From contig VZDJ01007755.1 of the NCBI GenBank assembly GCA_008694505.1, positions 11,244,596 through 11,308,595 of the forward strand: DNA of 64,000 nucleotides, written 5' to 3'. Of the stretch, positions 57,333-64,000 are shown piece by piece. The DNA comes from Cyanoderma ruficeps. Its lineage: Eukaryota; Chordata; Aves; Passeriformes; Timaliidae. The notes under the pieces were generated by a model, which was not told the DNA's origin, searched no databases, and was given only the letters and a program-made list of their open reading frames with translations. Every line of letters begins with the position of its first letter. The stretch's first letter is position 1. Position numbers and translations under genes: made by a program.

Positions 57333-59954
57333 GAGAAAGAGAATTCTCTCAAACACTACTGTTGTTTATTACCCAGATTTACTGTAAGATACAGATTTCA
57401 TTGAGGGTTTTAATAATTATCATAAAGGGTGTAATAAAATGAGTCTTTGCCCTTTCACTGCCTTCAAGATTCCTCTCCTGCCTCTGAGGCAGCTGGGGCA
57501 GTTCTGGTCTCGCTGAGGGCCACGTCTGCTGCTGGCACCAGTCTCAAATGAATCTGTCAGCTGGAGAGTAGAAAAATCTGCCTTCTGGATACAACTCCAT
57601 GAAAACTCACAATGAGGAAGATTGCCGAGGCCTAAAGAATGGGGAGGGACCTTTTCTGTTTCAAATACTTTCCAGCAACAATTACTATTTGTTACCTTTC
57701 TTCTTAGTAAACATACTCAATGGTTTGTGTCAATAGTGTTATGAATCAAGAAATTCCAAACATTTATTTATTAATTAAATATATTGTTCGGATATATTTT
57801 TGTAGAGGAAACATTTAAAAATAAAAAGAAACTTTCAGCTGTATACCTCATTTCAAAAGTTAATTTGGGGCACTTTAATCCCCAAAAGCTTCCACATTTA
57901 CCCATTTATAGGGATGATAATTAGTGGACTGTAAGGTGGGGGGTTTTTTTAATAAAAGTTTGATACAGTCTGTTTTTATATACACTTGAGTAGGATGTCA
58001 TGGTGTTTTGTTCTTTTGATCTCTGCTAACAATTAGGACTGTGATCTTATGACTAAAACTTGGTCAGGTGAGGTACTCTGGCTTCCATGCTGTCACTCTA
58101 CAAATATAAGAAAGTTTAAAGCACAATAAAAAAGGCAACATGAAAAGGCAGGGGACATTTAGAAATTAGGTGGCCGGGTGTACAAGGTGTTTAATGGCAC
58201 TTCTGGCACATACCTCAGATAGTTACTGGGTACTTTGACCTGCACTGCAGAGGACAAAGTTTAGGTTTATACTTTAACGAGGCTCTTCTCGTAGGACTTT
58301 TGATATCCTCAGCAACAGCAGATGTTTGTGCACAGCAGGCCTCCCTCCCTGGCCTTTGGAGAGGGGAGTTAGAGAGCAGCCTGGCCCTTCCTGGGAGAGG
58401 GGGCTGGTGGTCCCTGCTCAGTGCTCTCTGCTCCCTGAGGCCCATGGAGAGCAGCCCCCAGGCTGGGGGTAAAAGCCTGTGAGACAGACAAAAGTGACAC
58501 GGGCTGAGAACACATTCATGACAATTTCAATAGTTAAAAGCTCCATTTTGGCCCTAGAATAAGTGCAATAGTGGGAAGCCTCGGCTACGTCAGCCCTTAT
58601 TAGTCATGTGTTTGTCAAGCTCATGTGTCAGCTGAGGCACAAAACACGAGGCTGCTGGGTCTTCAACACAGACACACATCTTGTGCAGAGCAAGTGGATT
58701 TCCCCTAACTTTCTTTAGGGAGCTTTCACCATGAGGCTGAATGGTCCTGGAAATAACCTCCAACAACACGTGTAAATGGCAGCTGCTGTCCCCAGGCCTG
58801 CTCTCAGTAAGAGGCAGCAGCTAAACGGAAAGGCTGGAGCCAGCCTGTGAGGCAGCAAGAAAGGTACTGACACAATGCAAACCTCACATGGCTGGGCTCA
58901 GTGCTTTACAGGACGGGTTTAATTGGCTCCCAAAAAAAGAGTTAAGATGATGTGAAGATCACAGTCAGAAACTGCATCAGGTCTCATGATGCACAACAAA
59001 ACTTGGGAACTATTAACAAGTACAGCAGAGCATTTCCTTCTCAGATTAAATAACCAGATGGATGAGCACTATATCTGGAAACCATTAGTTGTATCTAAAA
59101 AGTTATGTAAAACATTAGCATATATTCTCACTAGGTTTTTCTTAGAGTATAGAATGATGTCGTGTTTAAGCTAATCTTTACCATCCCTGCCAATCTTATA
59201 ATTTCCCCCTCTAGCTAAGAATAACAGTACTGCTGAATCCAGAGGAAAACTCTGGAACTGCCGCCTACTGTCTCCTTTCCCAGCTGATCGAGAGGTTCCT
59301 GCATGCTGCTTCTTGTGCTCAGGATTTTCCCCCTTAGTCCCCACCACTGCCCCCCAATTTAAAGGTTGTCTTGAGGCCTCTGTGGCTGAGAGGTGATACA
59401 GCACCAGCACACATTTGGGCACCAGAAGGAGCCTATGAACCTTCCACAAAAACAATGAATTGGGCTCATATTCAGACATGGAATAAGGAATTTCCTACAG
59501 CTCTTCTGGTCTCACACTTATGGGTTTGGCCAGCTGCTTCCAAAAGTAAGCATCTATATATAGAGACACTTCTCCCCAAAATTCTTGTTGTTCAAAAGCA
59601 AGGATAAGGATTTGTTACCTCTGCTTTAAAACATTTTTTTCCCCAAGGTTGAGGGTCTGCCGAGTCACTTTATTAATACTGTGCCTCATTTGGAAATTAC
59701 ATGGGCTTTAAAAATTTCATTTTTAAGTTAAGTTGCCTGTAAGAAATGGCACCTACACAGAAAGCTCTCACCATGGTGAACACCCACAGGCCCAAATGGT
59801 GTCACTGGTCTTGTAGCAAAACTATCAAAGAGCCACACCTTATGTCAAACGAAGATGTGTCCAAAATAGGGCGTTTAGAGGGGTATTTTCTTGTTGCACA
59901 AAGGTTGGGAAGTTTTTTGGGCCACAGAAATGATAAGAGTGCAGAAGCACCTCT
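57333..59954. other. Intergenic sequence, nothing recognised
   Basis: Between the solo LTR and the next CR1. AT-rich to 58200 and then more balanced. It has no open frame with a recognisable product. TACGTCAG at 58586-58593 looks like a cAMP-response half site, but a single motif in 2.6 kb is not evidence of an element. Confidence 0.6.
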
Positions 59955-60342
59955 CCAATGAAGGCAGGCTGGGAGGTTTTTCAGCCTGGGAAGAGAAAGT
60001 TCTGGGGAGACCATATTGTGGCCTTTCAGTACCCAAAGGGAGCTTGTAGGAAAGATGGAGAGGGACTTTTTATCAAGGTCTATACTGACAGGACAAGGAG
60101 GAATGGTTTTAAACTGAAAGTGGTTAGGCTTACATTAGATATTAGAAGGAAATTTTTCACTGTGAAAGTGATGAGACACAGGAACAGAAAAGGCCTGGAT
60201 GCTCCATCCCTGGAAGTGTTCAAGGCTAGGTTGGATGGGGCTCTGAGCCGCCTGACCTAGTGGAAGTTGTCCCAGCCCATGGCAGGAGGGTTGGAACTAG
60301 ATGAATCTTTAAGATCCCTTCCAAACCAAACCATTCTGATAA
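59955..60342 (+). mobile_element. CR1 LINE 3' end, sense, intergenic
   Basis: It contains GCCTTTCAGTACCCAAAGGG and the reverse-transcriptase tail residues FKLKVVRLTLDIRRKFFTVK and [17 protein letters not shown], and ends CCTTCCAAACCAAACCATTC. The frame is still open for about 100 codons, so it is among the younger CR1 copies here, though truncated and not functional. Confidence 0.92.
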
Positions 60343-63119
60343 CATGAAGGAGTGGCCATAAGAAACTGGAAAAGTTTTGGTTACAGTTTCCACATTATTT
60401 ACAGGGTGAGGTTTTCCTTCATCTTTTTGATGGGATAGAAGAGAGTAACATTTACTACTTGTCCATTACACTCAGCGCAAATTGTACCACACAAGATTTC
60501 ATTTGATTACACAGAAGATGTAGCTGTCAATTTGATCACATGAATGGAAATTCATGCAAAACCTGTATCAGGAAAAAGTTCTTGATTATCCACCAAAGAG
60601 TGTGAGAAAGCAAGGAGCACAGGTTCTGAGGCATTTTGCTGCAGTATCACTTGGCCTTTTGGGAGCCAGGGAACCTGGATGATCTTATTCAGCAGCTCAG
60701 CAGCCACAGGTGCAGCTGGACAAACCCAGCCCAGGATGACACTGCCAAGGCTTAAATGTCTCCAGCAAGACAAAACACAGAGCTTCAACTAAATGAGCTA
60801 AAAGGAAGATTCCTTTCAATTACCACCAAGTTCTTCAGCTGCTAAGAGTAGGGAGGCCACAGGCAGGATCAGTGCAATGATGTAGAAGTGCAGTATAAGT
60901 GACAAGCAAAACACTGTGACAGTGCTTTTAGACAAGGGAGAGGCACGAGCCTGGCAGCGAGGGGCTGTCCAGCAGTCACTGTGCTGGCTGACAAGAGCCA
61001 ACACCAGCCTCAGGTAGGTAGTGTCCCTCCCTAGGAGTGTTTCCTAGGCAGTGCAGGCAGGTTTTTTGACTCTCCCCACACAACTTGTACCTTCTCAGTT
61101 ACATGTCCCATTCCCTTGTCATCCCCCTTGTGCCATTGCTAGTTTCCAGCTGATACTTGCACTCCTGCTGCCTCTTGCAGGGGGGAGAAACCCAGCAAAC
61201 AAGTGCTCCATCTTTTTCCCCTCCTGTCAGCTTGGTCTTTACCCCTGAATCCCCCAGGACCTGATCTCCTGCTGGTGCTGTCTCAAGCCCATAATATCAA
61301 GAGCAGAGAAGGGCTCCTTATGCTCCCCAGGACCAGCACAGCCTCACCACGCTCCTAGTCCCACTGTCCCAAAAAGTCCTGCATGCCTGGTTTGGTGGCT
61401 GAAGGTGAACATGCTGAGGCATTACCCTGTTTCCTTACCTTCCCTGAGTGGCTTGTCCTCTCTTTATGAGGAAAACCTAGTCAGAAATAGAGTGTGATTT
61501 AACTGCCATCCCTGAAGGGCTCAGGGTCCTGGTGTTTCTCTGAGATTCACAGCCAGCAGTCCAGAGTAAGGTGAAGTTTTGTCTTTTTTCTGCTTCTTAG
61601 AGAAAGGTTTCTTGTCCTTTCTTTCCAGGTTTAAACACTTTCCTTGACTTGGAGCATGAACCTCAAGCAAGTTCTAAAGAATTTGTTCTGAAATTCAGAT
61701 GATCACCTGCTTCTTACTGTTGTTTAAAATTACTGGATCCCAGAGACAAGCCATGGCTCAGTGGGTCAGGTACTCAGCAGGACAGATGAGGGAAATCAAG
61801 GGCTTGTCTGTACTTCACTGCTCATGAAATTACATATGCAGATGGGAACAGATTCAGCTGCTGAGATGCCAGACAAATCCACCCCAGGAAACAGCAGAGC
61901 ATGGATGTCATCCTGTCTTCAGTGCACTGCTTTGCTAAGTGCCAGGTTTCACTTTCTTAAATGCTCCTGGATGCTTCACTGCAGGTGTTGCAGCACCCCA
62001 GGGCTTCACGCCCTGCATGGCACATATAGGAGAAGCCCCTCATACATGTTCCTGAAATCACTCATCTCAGGCTCAGCAACAAGCACAACCAACTCACCCT
62101 CCAGGGGGTGGCTCCTGCTGCTTGGGTTTGCGGGACAGGCATTGACAGGTCCAACCACTAGTTATGAACACACCTCCAGGTCCTGAAGACCCTGTAGGCA
62201 ATGCTGCACCCTCCGTGGTGGGGCTTAGATGTGACACAGATGGCTTATACTGAGGTTTACACAGCAGTTCTGTGCCTTTTACTGAGGGATTTTGAGAATG
62301 CAANNNNNNNNNNNNNNNNGGGGGGGGTCGGGTGACCTGGCTGAGAATTGGGTGTCTTTTTTGGAGTAACACATGATGGGCATTAAATGGGCATGTTCAG
62401 GCTGGCGCAGTGGCATGCCAATGCTGGCTGACCTTCGGGCTAAGGACTTCGGTGAGCTGGAAGTGTAACACAGTTCTGCATGCAAACAATTCAAGTGAGT
62501 GCTTTCCAAGACAAATCGTAATTTTATGACCACAATGGGTGAGATCTAACCCCTTCCAGCAGAGCAAGGGGACAGACAGCAGATATCAGACTGCCTCTCA
62601 TTTCTGAACCACCTTCCCATGCCTCCTGCAGGCATTCCTCTCCACTTCATACACAGGAAAAAGGTCCAGGAGCACCACACTCCTTGCCCCAGGCCAGGGG
62701 CAGGTGGTGCAGAGTTGTGCATCATGAGTAGACCCCAGAGAAGGTCTGGGGCATACAGAAAGCAAAAAATAACACGTAAAAAGTTTTGGGGCACATTATT
62801 ACTTTGACAATGTGGAAAAAAAAAACCAAAAGCAACCATTTCTTGTGTCACTGTCAGGTTCAGTGGTTAATGCAGGCATAGGATAGAGATTGTGTGATCA
62901 ATCCTCTGATGAGAAAGGAAATCAAGTTTATTTAAACATAATACATCTGGCGGAGCTAGAGTTAAAAGCAAAGCCTCTCCAAGCGAAACCTTACCTGCCA
63001 GATGTAAAACCCCACCTGCCAGGCACTGCATACTTACCCTGATCCCACAAGCCTTCCCACGAGGAGTTTACATGCCAAGGGAGAGCATGTACCAGTCTCG
63101 TTCCCAGCTACTTATGCTA
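60343..63119. other. Intergenic sequence, nothing recognised apart from the gap
   Basis: Moderately GC-rich sequence with chance open frames (the longest 141 codons at 61761-62186, plus strand) that show no domain, repeat pattern or family resemblance. It contains the N gap at 62304-62319. Confidence 0.55.
62304..62319. other. Assembly gap (16 N) next to a G run
   Basis: Sixteen N followed by eight G and a CG-containing stretch. The gap size is probably nominal. Open frames across it are artefacts. Confidence 0.95.
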
Positions 63120-63960
63120 AAATACACACCCCTGTGATAAACAGCTGCGGTCCTGCAACAGCTGCGGTGGCGGCGGATGGAGCCCTGCCCGGAGAGGGGC
63201 AGCAGGCCCGGCATGACCGGCACGTACCCGCGGTCCCCGGAAAGCCACCTCCGGGCGAGTGGCACCGCGCTCCGCGGGGTACAGCTCCGTGCCAGCGGCG
63301 TCAGCTGGGTGCTGGGCTGGAAAGTCAGCGCCTGGGATAGTCCTGCCTTAAATATAGAAGGGTCTTCTGGAAGATAAATAAATAATTTTTTAAAAGTAAA
63401 TATAAGACCGTTTTGTTGTGAGTTTCTTTAGTAATTCAGTCAGCGGAGCACCTGGGGGTGAAGCCAGGAGTTTAGAAATTCTTATGTAACTAGAAAACTT
63501 ATCTTTTAGCTGCAAATATTTTCAGTTTCCTGATACTTGCCAATTCGATAGTAGTAGTTTGTGGGATGCAAGGGGGCCGGGGTCGATGACATGCATAATT
63601 ATTTAATGTAAAGTTTTTGAGAGGCATGACTTCACTCATGACTCACTTCAGCGTGAGGCAGCTGAAGATGCCCCAGAGACCCCTTTCCCACAGGAGCGTC
63701 CTGCCAGAAGAAATCCAAGTGCCCACCCTGTCCCCGGAACGGGGCATTTACATCCTCCTCGGGCGAAGCTGCCCGTGCTCCCGCGAAGGGAGACGAGCCT
63801 CCGGAGGGCGCTCGGGTGATGCAGAGGGACACGCGTGGGGCAGGCAGCATCTTCCCCGTATCGCTCCATCCCGCGCCGCTGGGGAAGCGCGTGGGGGGAT
63901 GCAGCGCGGTGCTGGTGGCGGCGGCGGGGTAAAATCATTTTTTTTTTAGCCAGCTTTTCA
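63120..63960. promoter_or_regulatory. CpG-dense patches, possible upstream promoter region of the next gene
   Basis: Two CpG-rich patches, about 63145-63310 and 63730-63940, stand out against a CpG-poor window. They are separated by AT-rich sequence. An AP-1 consensus TGACTCA is at 63639-63645. In mammals CEBPD follows PRKDC on the same strand, so this could be the approach to the CEBPD promoter. No TATA box, start codon or CEBPD-like residues are visible before the window ends. The role is inferred from composition and synteny only. Confidence 0.4.
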
Positions 63961-64000
63961 GTTGGCCCTCGTGGAAAAAGGAAAACTAACGCTCAGCCGG

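Noticed and set aside
58586..58593. TACGTCAG, CRE-like motif
   Set aside because: A single 8-base match in several kilobases is expected by chance and has no promoter context.
61761..62186. 141-codon plus-strand open frame in the intergenic region
   Set aside because: No recognisable domain, biased and low-complexity Ser/Thr/Cys content, no splice or promoter context. Chance is the simplest reading.
62094..62533. Two minus-strand open frames spanning the N run
   Set aside because: They are open only because N codons are read through. Not real.

Overview
The window is vertebrate nuclear DNA, almost certainly from a bird. The evidence is several 3'-truncated CR1 LINE copies, whose reverse-transcriptase C-terminal peptides are still legible, and one solo LTR of a type I recall as common in songbirds. 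Introns are short and the DNA is AT-rich with GT-AG splice sites, so the bacterial feature types (operons, ribosome binding sites, CRISPR, operators) do not apply.

Layout: positions 1-56,200 hold the 3' three quarters of a single plus-strand gene, PRKDC, encoding the catalytic subunit of DNA-dependent protein kinase (DNA-PKcs). I can place 57 coding exons (700 to 56012) whose phases chain without a frameshift or internal stop, giving 8,932 nt, or 2,976 complete codons plus the TGA. By comparison with human DNA-PKcs (4,128 residues, recalled from memory) the window starts near human residue 1,159. It covers the middle and C-terminal part of the HEAT-repeat circular cradle, both autophosphorylation clusters, the FAT domain, the FRB-like region, the PI3K-like kinase domain and the FATC tail. 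The first ~29 exons and the promoter lie to the left of the window. A short 3' UTR with AATAAA and ATTAAA signals ends the gene near 56,180.

Positions 56,200-64,000 are intergenic. They contain a solo LTR (about 56803-57326), a CR1 3' end (about 59955-60342), a 16-base run of N, and, in the last 900 bases, two CpG-dense patches. In mammals CEBPD lies downstream of PRKDC on the same strand, so the CpG-rich end could be the approach to the CEBPD promoter, but no CEBPD coding sequence is visible.

The gene product acts in non-homologous end joining and V(D)J recombination: it binds Ku-loaded DNA ends, autophosphorylates and coordinates end processing. The sequence shows an intact kinase core (Lys, GDRH and DFG motifs), a retained S2056-type SQ site, a reshuffled T2609-type cluster, a retained DEVD caspase motif and one probable GC-AG intron. 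I found no new biological system. The most useful observations are the GC donor, the lineage changes in the phosphorylation cluster and activation loop, an unexplained ~97-codon open stretch at the left edge, and the CpG-rich right edge.
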